This document shows positions 1 through 8,684 of a stretch of 64,000 nucleotides of DNA, piece by piece. The stretch spans positions 744,001 through 808,000 of the forward strand of contig AP024629.1 in NCBI GenBank assembly GCA_019670725.1, written 5' to 3'. A program made the translations under genes and the position numbers. Origin of the DNA: Alphaproteobacteria bacterium SO-S41. GTDB lineage: Bacteria; Pseudomonadota; Alphaproteobacteria; Micropepsales; Micropepsaceae. A model generated the notes under the pieces. The model did not search any database, was not told the DNA's origin, and was given only the letters and a program-made list of their open reading frames with translations. Every line of letters starts with the position of its first letter. The stretch's first letter is position 1.

Positions 1-1690
1 CGAACTTTACGGGCGCGACCGCCGTCACGATCGGGGGCGCCCCCGCGACCGGCATCACCGTCGTGAACGCCACGACGATCACCGCCACCGCACCGGCAGG
101 CACGGCAGGCGCGCGCAATGTCGTCGTGACGACACCCGGCGGCACGGGCACGGGCACGGGACTGTTCACCTATATCGCGGCGCCGACGGTCGCCAGCGTC
201 AGCCCGAATTCGGGGCCCCTGGCGGGTGGCAATACGATCACCATCACCGGCGCGAATTTCACCGGCGCAACGGCGGTTTCGATCGGCCAAACGCCTGCGT
301 CGAACATCAACGTCATCAATGCGACGACAATAACCGTGACCGTGCCGGCCTCCGTCTCGGCCGGGGCGCGTGACGTGTCGGTCACTACTCCCGGCGGCAG
401 CGGCACGGGCGTCGGTCTCTACACCTACGTCTCCGCGCCTGTGGTGACGAGTGTCAGCCCAGCGTCGGGACCTGCGGCAGGCGGTACGGCGATCACGATC
501 ACGGGCACGGACTTCACCGGCGCGACCATGGTCACCATCGATGGGGTCTCCGCGATGAACGTTGTCGTTGTGAATGCAACAACCATCACGGCGCAGACGC
601 CGGCGGGCACCCCGGGCGCACGTGGCGTGAGCGTGATGGCGCCCGGCGGCACGAGCGGCAGCAGCACGCTCTTCACCTATATCGCGGCGCCGACCGTGAC
701 GGCGGTCAATGTGGACAAGGGCCCGCTGGCGGGTGGCACGGCGATCACCATCACGGGCACGAACTTCACCGGCGCGACGGCCGTGACCGTCGGCGGCGCG
801 GCCGCCACGGGCATCACGGTCGTCAACGCCACGACGATCACCGCGACGACCCCGGCCGGGACAGCCGGCGCGCGCGACATCGTCGTCACCACGCCCGGCG
901 GCACGGGCACGGGCGCCGGCCTGTTCACCTATTTCGCGGTGCCGACGATCGGCAGCGTCAGCCCGAATGCGGGACCTGTGGCAGGCGGCACGGCGATCAC
1001 CATCACCGGCACGAATCTGAGCGGTGCGACAACCGTGAGCGTCGGCGGCGCGGCGGCGACGAATATCGTCATCGTCAACGCCAGCACGATCACCGCGACG
1101 ACGCCTGCGGGCACGGCCGGTGCACGCGACGTCGTCGTCGCGACGCCGGGCGGCACGGGCACGGGTGTCGGCTTCTTCACCTATTTCGCAGTGCCGGCGG
1201 TTGCGAGCGTCAATCCCAACGGGGGACCGCTGGCGGGCGGCACGTCGATCACCATCACCGGCACGAACTTCACCGGCGCGACGGCCGTGACCATCGGCGG
1301 CGCGGCCGCTACGGGCATCGTCGTCGTCAATGCCAGCACGATCACCGCGACGACGCCCGCGGGTACGGCGGGCGCGCGCGATGTCGCGGTCACGACGCCG
1401 GGCGGCACGGGCACGGGTGCCGGCCTCTTCACCTATTTCGCGCAGCCGGCGGTGACCGGGATCGCCCCGCCGTCCGGCTCGCCGGATGGCGGCACGGTCG
1501 TCACGATCACCGGCACCGGCTTCACCGGCGCGACCGGGGTCATGTTCGGCGACCTGCCCGCCGCGGGCTTCACCGTCATCGATGATCACACGATCATCGC
1601 CACGACGCCGCCGGGTGTTCCCGGCGGGGCGGTCGTTTCGGTGACGACACCGGGCGGCAGCGGCGCGGGTGCCGGTGCGGGCGGCTCGTT
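1..1690 (+). repeat. Tandem 252-bp IPT/TIG-coding repeats
   Basis: The coding sequence repeats every 252 bp (84 codons), seen as the recurring PLAGGTAITITGTNFTGAT core in successive units. The units are similar at DNA level too, with runs such as atcaccatcacgggcacgaa recurring, which suggests expansion by unequal recombination. The last unit (from about 1440) is the most divergent. Confidence 0.9.
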
Positions 1691-4600
1691 CACCTTCGAC
1701 GACACGGCGCCGGTTCTGGCCGGCGTGCCCGCCAATATCGCCGTCAACACCGATGCGGGCCTGCCGACCGGGGTGGTGAGCTGGACGCCGCCCACGGCGA
1801 CCGACGACGTGCCGGGCGTGACCGTTGCGCAGACCGCGGGCCACGCGCCCGGCGCTGCCTTCCCGGTCGGCGTCACGACGATCACCTATGTCGCGACCGA
1901 CGGCGCCGGCAACACGGCGAGCGCCAGCTTCACCGTGACTGTCAGCGATGCCGAAGCGCCGCTGCTTGCCGGCGTTCCCGCCAATATCACTAAGGCGACG
2001 GATGCCGGGCTTGCGACCGCTGTCGTCACCTGGACGGCGCCGACCGCGACCGACAATGTTCCCGGCGTGACAGTGGCGCAGACCGCCGGCCTCGCGCCCG
2101 GCGCGGCCTTCCCCATCGGCGTCACGACGATCACCTATGTCGCGACCGACGTGGCGGGCAACACGGCGAGCGCCAGCTTCACCGTTACGGTCGGCGACAA
2201 CCAGCCGCCGGTTCTCGCCGGCGTGCCCGCCAATATCGCGGTCGTCACCGATACCGGCCTGCCGACGGCTGTTGTCACCTGGACGCCGCCGACCGCGACC
2301 GACAACGCGCCCGGCGCAACCGTGGCGCAGACCGCCGGCTTCGCGCCGGGGGCCGCCTTCCCATTGGGCGTCACGACGATCACCTATGTCGCGACCGACG
2401 CTGCGGGCAACACGGCGAACGCCAGCTTCACGGTGACCGTCACCGACGGCGAAGCGCCGGTCCTCGTGGCCGTCCCTGCCAATATCGCCCGCGCGACCGA
2501 TCCCGGCCTCTCGACGGCAGTCGTCACCTGGACGCCGCCGATCGCGACCGACAACGCGCCCGGCGTCACCGTCGCGCGCACCGCCGGTCCCGCGCCCGGC
2601 TCCGCCTTCCCGCTGGGCGTCACGACGATCACCTATGTCGCGACCGATGCCGCCGGCCGCACGGCGAGCGCCAGCTTCACCGTGACCGTGGGCGACACCG
2701 AGCTTCCGGTCCTCGCAAACATGCCGGCGAATATCGCGCGCAATACGGATGCGGGCCTCAACACCGCCGTCGTGACCTGGGCCGCGCCGACGGCGAGCGA
2801 CAACGTGCCGGGCGTCGTCCTCGCGCAGATCGCCGGCCCGGCCTCGGGCTCGGCCTTCCCGCTGGGCGTCACGACGATCACCTATCGGGCGACCGACACG
2901 GCCGGCAACACCGCGAGCGCCAGCTTCACGGTGACGGTCGGCGACGGCGAAGCGCCCAAGCTCGCCTCGACGCCGGGCAATATCGTCCGCGCCACCGATG
3001 CCGGCCAGCCCACCGCCGTGGTGACCTATGCGCTGCCCACCTTCACCGACAATGTCGGCATCACCGGCGTGACGCAGATCGCGGGCCGTGCCTCTGGCGC
3101 CGCCTTCCCGATCGGCGCGACGACCAACACGTTCCGCGCGGTCGACGCGGTCGGCAACAGCGTCGAGCACTCGTTCACCGTCACGGTGAATGACGGCCAA
3201 CCGCCGCAGATCGACAACCTGCCGGCGAACCAGTCGTATCAGATCGACTTCCCGCAGATCGGCCGGGTCGTCACCTGGACGGCACCGACGGCGAGCGACA
3301 ATGCGCCCGGCGTCACGCTGGCGCAGGTTGCGGGACCGACCTCGGGCTCCACCTTCCCGGTCGGCGTCACGACGATCACCTATCGGGCGACCGATGTGGC
3401 CGGCAACATCACCAATGCCAGCTTCACCGTAGCGGTCGCCGCGGTGCCGCCGGGCACGGTCACCTTCATCGTCGTCTCGCCGGAGGACGGTTCGTTCGGC
3501 TTCACGGCGGCGGAGCCCGTCCTGAACGTCGCGGTGGCGGCCTCCGCGGGCGGTGGCCGTAGCGCCGCGATCCCGCTGCGTCCCGGCACCTATCCGTTCG
3601 CGTTCAGCGTGCCCGACGGCTTCGGCGTCAGCTCGGCCAGTTGTTCGGCCGGCGGCACGATCAGCGCGACGGGCAAGACGGGCCAGATCGTCCTCACCTC
3701 CGGCCAGAGCGTGACCTGTACGGTTTCCGCGCTGCCCTCGCGCATGGAGGCCGAGAACGCGATCGGCGATTTCCTCGACGTCCGCGCCAATCTCATCGTC
3801 GCCAATGGACCCAACTCCGATCGCCGCATCGACCGGCTGAACGGCAATACGGGCGGCGGTGGTGGAACGGTCAGCGCGTTCGGCATCCAGCTCGCATCGT
3901 CCATGCCGTTCTCGCTGCAGGTCAGCGCGGACAAGGCGTCGTTCTCCTACAGCCTCCGCCGCGCCCGCGCGATGGAGCAGACGGCGCGCGCCTCGCTGCT
4001 CGGCGCGTCCGAGATGCGCACGATCGGCGCGGGATCGGGACTTGTTCTCGCTGCCAACGATCCAGGCACGACCGTCGAAGCGCTGCAGGCGCCTGCCGGC
4101 GGCGAGCGCTTCGATTTCTGGGTCGAAGGCACGCTGGCCGGCTTCGATGCCGGCGGCGGCGACGGCAGCTTCGCGATCTTCCATGCTGGTGCCGACTATC
4201 TGGTGACGCCCGACCTGCTGGTCGGCGTCGGCCTCCAGATCGACTGGACCGATATGGATACGGCCAATAACGGCAACGTCTCCGGCAAAGGCTTCCTTGC
4301 CGGTCCCTATCTGACGGCACGTCTGTCCGAGAATCTCTATCTCGATGCGCGCGTCGCCTGGGGGTCGTCCGACAACGACGTCTCGCCCTTCGGCACCTAT
4401 CAGGACACGTTCAGCGCCGATCGTACGCTCGTCACCGGCGCCCTGATCGGCGAGTTCCAGACCGGCAAGATGATGATCCGGCCCGAAGCGCGGCTCACCT
4501 GGTTCGAGGAGGAGACCGACGCCTATCGCGACGGCCTCGGCGTCGATGTTCCCGCGATCACCGTGTCGACGGGCCAGCTCCAGCTTGGGCCGGAGTTCAG

Positions 4601-4868
4601 CTGGCAGATCGTCCGCGACAGCGGCGCGATCATCGCCCCGCGCGTGAAGCTCGATGCGATCTGGACGTTCGAACAGGAGAATACGGGCCGTGCCGCAACC
4701 GGTACGCCCGGCCTCTTCGACACCGGCGTGCGCGGCCGCATCGACGCGGGTCTGAACTACGCCAATGAGTCAGGCGTCGCCCTGTCGTTCGGCCTCTTCT
4801 ATGACGGCATCGGCGACAGCGACTTCCAGGCCTGGGGCGGCACGGCACAGGTGAAGCTGCCGTTCTGA
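1..4868 (+). CDS. Giant IPT/TIG-HYR repeat autotransporter (5' end outside the window)
   Basis: The frame is open from base 3, so the true start and signal peptide lie upstream; the GTG at 63 is inside a repeat and is not the start. In order there are IPT/TIG immunoglobulin-like repeats (part of one plus six complete, about 84 residues each, with the G-ITITGTNFTGAT motif), seven HYR repeats of 83 residues (P-VLAGVPANIA to ASFTVTV), a unique linker (about 3441-4090), and a C-terminal autotransporter beta-barrel (about 4110-4868) ending in aromatic VKLPF, the usual Bam recognition end. The product should be secreted through its own barrel and display a long Ig-like stalk, plausibly an adhesin. 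TIG plus HYR on an autotransporter barrel is uncommon. The family call is firm; the ligand is unknown. Confidence 0.9.
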   Translation, partial: NFTGATAVTIGGAPATGITVVNATTITATAPAGTAGARNVVVTTPGGTGTGTGLFTYIAAPTVASVSPNSGPLAGGNTITITGANFTGATAVSIGQTPASNINVINATTITVTVPASVSAGARDVSVTTPGGSGTGVGLYTYVSAPVVTSVSPASGPAAGGTAITITGTDFTGATMVTIDGVSAMNVVVVNATTITAQTPAGTPGARGVSVMAPGGTSGSSTLFTYIAAPTVTAVNVDKGPLAGGTAITITGTNFTGATAVTVGGAAATGITVVNATTITATTPAGTAGARDIVVTTPGGTGTGAGLFTYFAVPTIGSVSPNAGPVAGGTAITITGTNLSGATTVSVGGAAATNIVIVNASTITATTPAGTAGARDVVVATPGGTGTGVGFFTYFAVPAVASVNPNGGPLAGGTSITITGTNFTGATAVTIGGAAATGIVVVNASTITATTPAGTAGARDVAVTTPGGTGTGAGLFTYFAQPAVTGIAPPSGSPDGGTVVTITGTGFTGATGVMFGDLPAAGFTVIDDHTIIATTPPGVPGGAVVSVTTPGGSGAGAGAGGSFTFDDTAPVLAGVPANIAVNTDAGLPTGVVSWTPPTATDDVPGVTVAQTAGHAPGAAFPVGVTTITYVATDGAGNTASASFTVTVSDAEAPLLAGVPANITKATDAGLATAVVTWTAPTATDNVPGVTVAQTAGLAPGAAFPIGVTTITYVATDVAGNTASASFTVTVGDNQPPVLAGVPANIAVVTDTGLPTAVVTWTPPTATDNAPGATVAQTAGFAPGAAFPLGVTTITYVATDAAGNTANASFTVTVTDGEAPVLVAVPANIARATDPGLSTAVVTWTPPIATDNAPGVTVARTAGPAPGSAFPLGVTTITYVATDAAGRTASASFTVTVGDTELPVLANMPANIARNTDAGLNTAVVTWAAPTASDNVPGVVLAQIAGPASGSAFPLGVTTITYRATDTAGNTASASFTVTVGDGEAPKLASTPGNIVRATDAGQPTAVVTYALPTFTDNVGITGVTQIAGRASGAAFPIGATTNTFRAVDAVGNSVEHSFTVTVNDGQPPQIDNLPANQSYQIDFPQIGRVVTWTAPTASDNAPGVTLAQVAGPTSGSTFPVGVTTITYRATDVAGNITNASFTVAVAAVPPGTVTFIVVSPEDGSFGFTAAEPVLNVAVAASAGGGRSAAIPLRPGTYPFAFSVPDGFGVSSASCSAGGTISATGKTGQIVLTSGQSVTCTVSALPSRMEAENAIGDFLDVRANLIVANGPNSDRRIDRLNGNTGGGGGTVSAFGIQLASSMPFSLQVSADKASFSYSLRRARAMEQTARASLLGASEMRTIGAGSGLVLAANDPGTTVEALQAPAGGERFDFWVEGTLAGFDAGGGDGSFAIFHAGADYLVTPDLLVGVGLQIDWTDMDTANNGNVSGKGFLAGPYLTARLSENLYLDARVAWGSSDNDVSPFGTYQDTFSADRTLVTGALIGEFQTGKMMIRPEARLTWFEEETDAYRDGLGVDVPAITVSTGQLQLGPEFSWQIVRDSGAIIAPRVKLDAIWTFEQENTGRAATGTPGLFDTGVRGRIDAGLNYANESGVALSFGLFYDGIGDSDFQAWGGTAQVKLPF
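1698..3440 (+). repeat. Tandem 249-bp HYR-coding repeats
   Basis: Seven HYR units with an 83-codon period. Each runs from an acidic D-x-x-x-P-V-L start to GVTTITYVATDxAGNTASASFTVTV. The block cgtcacgacgatcacctat recurs almost unchanged in most units. Units 6 and 7 are more diverged than units 1-5, as expected if the middle of the array has been homogenised most recently. Confidence 0.9.
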
Positions 4869-5333
4869 GGCGTACGCTGGTGGCTAGCGCCTTGCACGAA
4901 GGGTGCTGGGCTCTGCCGGCACCCCCCTTCAGCTTGCAGCCGGGTGACCAGCTAGAAGTCTGGCGCGGGTGCTATCGGCCATTTCCATGAGCCCGTTGCA
5001 GCAAAAGCGTGGTTTCGCCTGTGACGTGCGCTCCTTGCTCGTCAAATACATATTTTATGTACTTTATTGATGGGCGAGACAGAATAGATTTTATTTACCT
5101 GCTACCGCAATTTACGAATTTTCCATCTAATATGTCTAAATCGTCATGCGCTGAAGGATTGCGGTGATTTCTGCCGGTTTTTCTGTCCGATGGAGGTGAG
5201 GTTCGCCGATATCGCTTGGGTTTGGGGCTGGCGTCCAGGGCAGATACTTGCTCTGGACTTTACTCCCAAAATTGGTGGCTTAAAACCGCTCGCATTGCAT
5301 CAAAGCCGATTCTCACACTGAAAAGGGGCGCCC
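4869..5333. other. Intergenic region with an AT-rich promoter island
   Basis: 465 bp without a convincing gene. The part just after the autotransporter stop holds only an imperfect hairpin (gggtgc at about 4900 against gcaccc at about 4920), a weak terminator candidate. From about 5040 to 5150 the DNA turns AT-rich and contains the TACATA-TTT-TATGTA palindrome, so the promoter of the small gene at 5334 probably lies here. Confidence 0.6.
5047..5061. promoter_or_regulatory. TAYRTA-WWW-TAYRTA palindrome, copy 1
   Basis: TACATA (5047-5052), TTT, TATGTA (5056-5061): a perfect inverted repeat with a 3-bp spacer, followed by CTTT. The same pattern, on the opposite strand, is in the cheY-cheA promoter at 27466. 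It lies 273 bp upstream of the 5334 start. Probably a regulator-binding site; the protein is unproven. Confidence 0.55.
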
Positions 5334-5624
5334 ATGCGCGTCGAAATTGCCGGCTATGAAAAACCCGTCTGCCAGCCGCGCTCGATCGAGACGGCTCGGG
5401 ATACGCGCGACGTCTATCGGGTGAAGCTGCTCTCGCGCTCCACCGATGACGGCTCCGATCAGGTCCTGGAATTTCTGTCGCGCGACGATGCGATGGCGTT
5501 TGCCGAGCAGGCCTGGGCTGCCGGCGGGCTTTACGGCGTCGTGATCGCGCAGGAAATGACGGTCGAGGAGACGCGTGTCTGGGCCGCTATCTGGTCGTTT
5601 CCGATCGTCTCGTTCGATTCCTAG
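5334..5624 (+). CDS. Hypothetical 96-residue protein
   Basis: I do not recognise a family. The protein is small, acidic and soluble with no signal peptide or membrane segment. It has alternating beta and helix stretches (VYRVKLLSRS, QVLEFLSRDDAMAFAEQAWAAGG, LYGVVIAQEMTVEETRVW), compatible with one alpha/beta domain. The ATG is preceded by AAAGGGG at a good distance. It converges on the Phd-PAS-PAS gene, and the AT-rich region ahead of it carries the same palindrome as that gene and the chemotaxis promoters, so it may belong to the same regulon. Good codon use supports a real gene. Confidence 0.6.
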   Translation: MRVEIAGYEKPVCQPRSIETARDTRDVYRVKLLSRSTDDGSDQVLEFLSRDDAMAFAEQAWAAGGLYGVVIAQEMTVEETRVWAAIWSFPIVSFDS

Positions 5625-5675
5625 CGCGTTGCGCGGCGGCGTGCGGCTCCGGTTCGCCGCGACGTTGCACGCGCC

Positions 5676-6584
5676 CTAGGCCGCGCCTGCATCGGCCTCG
5701 CGCATCAACAGCATCACGCCGGTCGCGGCAAAGTCACGGGTGAGGGGCGCCATGGCGAGGTTCGCCGGGCGTTCGGCGCCGGATTTCGCGATGACTTTCA
5801 CGTTGATCGCGCCGGGCTGCCGCTCGGAAATGACCTTCTCGAACATCGCCTGGGCGCGCCGCCGGTTGGCGTGGTCGATGATGTCGAACAGTCGCACATC
5901 CGCCAGCTGGGCGGCGCCGAAACCGGTCATCTGCTCAAAGCTCGCATCGGCCGATTCGACGCGGCCTCGCGTATCGAGCCTGGCGACGCCGGTGTCTTTC
6001 AGCTGCAGCATTGCCTGATGACAGGCCTGCCACTCCGCGTCCGATGACCGCCACCGCTCCTGCTCGGTGATGTTTGTGGAAAGCACCGCAATGCAGCCCA
6101 TGAAGGGGAAGGCGTGCACTTTCATGGTGCGTCCGGGGAAAATGGACGAGGTGAACTCGAAATCCGCGGATTCGCCCGTGCGCAGCACGCGCTTCAAAAT
6201 GCCGTTTGCGACCTCGCTGGTGGGGCGGCCGACCGCCTCAGCCACGGTCTTGCCGATCAGCTCGTGCCGGGGAAGCCCGAGATAGGCCTCCATAGCGCGG
6301 TTGACCTCGCGGATCCCCAGGTTCTCGTCGTAGAGGACAAAGGCTTCGGCCATGTTGTCGACCATGGCTGCGGAGCGCAGGAGGTTCTCGTCAGGCGATG
6401 CGGTGTGAGCGCCCGCGGCAGACGGCGCCAGCCTCATGCGCTCGTATTCATCGCGGGAGACCAGCATCACGCGCGCCCGTCCGTGATGCGTAATCGTCAG
6501 CGGCTTGGTCAAAGCCTGCTGCTGCCAAAATCCGAAGTTGCGGATGATCTCAGCCGCCGAAACGGTTTCCTTGAGCTCCGGCAT
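5676..6584 (-). CDS. Phd/YefM antitoxin-type domain fused to two PAS domains
   Basis: 302 residues. Residues 1-52 have the Phd/YefM pattern (VSAAEIIRNFGFW, PLTITHHGRARVMLVSRDEYERM), the DNA-binding half of type II antitoxins. PAS 1 (about 70-190) includes FVLYDENLGIREVNRAMEAYLGLPRHELIGKT; PAS 2 (about 195-300) includes ARLDTRGRVESADASFEQMTGFGA. There is no kinase, cyclase or methyl-accepting output, so the antitoxin-like domain is the likely output. No toxin gene (RelE, Doc or YoeB type) lies next to it. A GAGGGGG ribosome site precedes the ATG. The likely role is a PAS-sensing transcription regulator that controls itself. What the PAS domains sense is unknown; no haem- or flavin-binding signature is clear. 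Confidence 0.75.
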   Translation of the reverse strand: MPELKETVSAAEIIRNFGFWQQQALTKPLTITHHGRARVMLVSRDEYERMRLAPSAAGAHTASPDENLLRSAAMVDNMAEAFVLYDENLGIREVNRAMEAYLGLPRHELIGKTVAEAVGRPTSEVANGILKRVLRTGESADFEFTSSIFPGRTMKVHAFPFMGCIAVLSTNITEQERWRSSDAEWQACHQAMLQLKDTGVARLDTRGRVESADASFEQMTGFGAAQLADVRLFDIIDHANRRRAQAMFEKVISERQPGAINVKVIAKSGAERPANLAMAPLTRDFAATGVMLLMREADAGAA

Positions 6585-6935
6585 TCTATCCCCCTCAGGA
6601 TATGTATTTTACGTACTTTGAATCATTCGCGGTTCGATTTGCGCACTTAACTATGATCGTTGCGCGCATATTATGGTTTATCCAGTACAAAGGTTGCTTA
6701 ATCACGAAGAGATGAAATGTTTTCAATTGTACAGTAGATAAGATCCAGCTCATTACGTTAAGGGCAACGCGATTCCGCCGCCGTATCCCGACGAAAAGAT
6801 GTCGCGGCTCACGCACGGCGCCCGCTGGACGGGAGCCACCCCGCCCCGCAGACTACCGGCGTGGGGCACACAGAACATCGCGACCTGACCGTCCAGGCGG
6901 CGAGGCGTCCTGACGAGGCGTTTGGCCTGTCCTAG
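6585..6935. other. Divergent AT-rich intergenic region
   Basis: 351 bp between the regulator and the EamA gene. Bases 6601-6760 are AT-rich and hold the TATGTA-TTT-TACGTA element plus a distant inverted pair, GTACAA (6685-6690) and TTGTAC (6727-6732). The latter overlaps TGTACA (6728-6733), the core of YefM operators. The remaining GC-rich part to 6935 shows nothing I can name. Short frames here lack coding character. Confidence 0.6.
6601..6615. promoter_or_regulatory. TAYRTA-WWW-TAYRTA element, copy 2 (autoregulatory candidate)
   Basis: TATGTA (6601-6606), TTT, TACGTA (6610-6615). It begins 17 bases upstream of the ATG of the Phd-PAS-PAS gene, just beyond its ribosome site, where a bound protein would block transcription or early elongation. 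Phd/YefM antitoxins normally repress their own promoters, so its position fits an autoregulatory operator. Confidence 0.55.
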
Positions 6936-7811
6936 ATGTCGGGTCTCGCCATCCTCCTCGTCGTCGTCGCGGCGTTCACGCATGCGACGTGGAACCTTAT
7001 CCAAAAACGCGCAGCGTCCGCCGGCGCCGCCTTCATCTTCGCGAGTTGCTTCTTCGCGGCGCTGATCTATCTGCCATGGGCGGTCTGGGTGCTCGCGACC
7101 GGCAAGGTGACCTACTCGCCGGAGGTCCTTGCGGTCATTGCCGCGAGCGGCGTCATTCATCTCGCCTACAGCCTCAGCCTCCAACGCGGCTACCAGCTCT
7201 CTGACCTGTCGATCGTCTATCCCGTCGCGCGCGGCACCGGCCCGTTGATCTCCTCGATCGGCGGCTTCCTGATCCTGCATGAACCGGTGAGCGTCGCGGG
7301 ATTGACGGGCCTCGCACTGGTCGTCCTTGGCATCGTCCTCATCGCAACCGAAGGGCGCCTGCGCCGGTTCGCCACGCCCGCGGCAGCGCTCGGCGTGCGC
7401 TGGGGATTGATCACCGGCTCGCTCATCGCGGCCTACACGGTGGTGGATGGCTATGGCGTCAAGGTGCTGCTCATTCAGCCCGTCCTGCTCGACTGGTTCG
7501 CCAACGCGGCGCGCCTGGCATTCATGCTGCCCGTGATGGCGCCGCAATACCGCAGGGCGCGCGATCTCATGCGCGGCAAATGGCGTCATGCCGTAGCGGT
7601 CGGTGCGCTGTCGCCGCTCGGCTATATCCTCGTGCTGACGGCGCTCCAGATGGGCGCGCCGCTCAGCTTCGTAGCGCCCGCCCGCGAGATGTCCATGATG
7701 GTTGGCGCGCTCTTCGGGCTGTTCCTGCTGGGCGAGAAAGCCGGGATATGGCGGCTTGTGGGCTGCGCCGTGCTTCTCGCCGGCGTGGTCGCGTTGGTGG
7801 TGGGAAAGTAA
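6936..7811 (+). CDS. EamA (DMT superfamily) transporter
   Basis: 291 residues with about ten hydrophobic segments in two halves, the usual EamA arrangement. The first half contains ATWNLIQKRA and RGTGPLISSIGGFLILHEPVS; the second SPLGYILVLTALQMGAPLSFVAPAREMSM and LGEKAGIWRLVGCAVLLAGVVALVV. The PVARGTGPL and APAREMSM loops correspond to the conserved ends of the EamA repeats. It is an inner-membrane drug/metabolite exporter; the substrate cannot be told from sequence. No strong ribosome site precedes the ATG. The nitroreductase follows on the same strand 109 bp later. Confidence 0.85.
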   Translation: MSGLAILLVVVAAFTHATWNLIQKRAASAGAAFIFASCFFAALIYLPWAVWVLATGKVTYSPEVLAVIAASGVIHLAYSLSLQRGYQLSDLSIVYPVARGTGPLISSIGGFLILHEPVSVAGLTGLALVVLGIVLIATEGRLRRFATPAAALGVRWGLITGSLIAAYTVVDGYGVKVLLIQPVLLDWFANAARLAFMLPVMAPQYRRARDLMRGKWRHAVAVGALSPLGYILVLTALQMGAPLSFVAPAREMSMMVGALFGLFLLGEKAGIWRLVGCAVLLAGVVALVVGK

Positions 7812-7920
7812 GAGCTGCGCCAACGTTCGCTACGGGCCCATGTGTCGACGCCGCAGCGCTTTGTGGCTAACACTTGTGGCACCCGCTATCTCCTCCAACT
7901 CATACTCACAGAGCACTCTC

Positions 7921-8598
7921 ATGCAGTTTGACGACGTCATTCTCGGCCGCCGCAGCATTCGCGGCTACAAGCCCGATCCGGTTCCACGGGCGTTGATCGA
8001 GGAGGTCATCGGTCTGGCGATGCGCGCGCCGTCGTCGATGAACGTGCAGCCCTGGAATTTCTACATCATCACCGGCGAACCGCTGGATCGTATCCGTGCG
8101 GGCAATACCGAGCGCAACATCGCGGGCGTCGCGCACTCGCGCGAGTTCCGCACCGGCGGCGCGTTCGAAGGTGTCCATCGCGAACGGCAGATCGGCGTCG
8201 CCAAGCAGTTGTTCGGCGCGATGGGCATCGCGCGCGACGACAAGGAGAAACGCAACGATTGGGTGCTGCGCGGCTTTCGCCAGTTCGACGCGCCGGTCTG
8301 CGTGATCGTGACCTACGACCGCACGCTGCACGGCAGCGACGACGCGCCGTTCGATTGCGGGGCGGTGGCGACCGCCCTGGTCAACGCCGCGTGGTCGCGC
8401 GGTCTCGGCGCGGTGATCAACAGTCAGGGCATCATGCAATCGCCGGTGGTCCGCGCGCATGCCGGCATCGCCGCCGATCAGGTGATCATGAAGAGCATCG
8501 CGCTCGGCTGGCCCGACGAGACCTTCCCGGCGAATGCGGTCGTTTCCGAACGCAAGAGCGTTGCCGAGGCGACCGTGTTTGTCGGTTTCGACGACTAG
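7921..8598 (+). CDS. Nitroreductase family protein
   Basis: 225 residues. The N-terminus (ILGRRSIRGYKPDPVP, then APSSMNVQPWNFYIITG) is the FMN-binding signature of the NfsB/FRase nitroreductase fold, and the C-terminal half has ALVNAAWSRGLGAVINSQGI and IALGWPDE, also typical. It should use NAD(P)H through FMN to reduce nitro, quinone or enoyl compounds. The ATG at 7921 is chosen because the conserved FDDVILGRRSIR start follows at once; the open frame extends upstream without coding character. The ribosome site is weak (CAGAG). The CoA transferase follows, so both may work in one catabolic step set. Confidence 0.88.
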   Translation: MQFDDVILGRRSIRGYKPDPVPRALIEEVIGLAMRAPSSMNVQPWNFYIITGEPLDRIRAGNTERNIAGVAHSREFRTGGAFEGVHRERQIGVAKQLFGAMGIARDDKEKRNDWVLRGFRQFDAPVCVIVTYDRTLHGSDDAPFDCGAVATALVNAAWSRGLGAVINSQGIMQSPVVRAHAGIAADQVIMKSIALGWPDETFPANAVVSERKSVAEATVFVGFDD

Positions 8599-8684
8599 GC
8601 AATTCCGCCGCGGATCGAGCCTCAATATGGATGACGCATGGCAGGCAGTCGTCCACAATCCGGCGGGGCACCCGGGTAAAAAGA

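Noticed and set aside
6595-6816. 73-codon reverse frame upstream of the regulator, checked as a possible toxin
   Set aside because: No toxin motif, no ribosome site, and it spans the AT-rich promoter with the palindrome.
8259-8684. Extension of the CoA transferase into the nitroreductase gene
   Set aside because: It overlaps a conserved gene in another frame; the family N-terminus begins at the ATGs near 8685.
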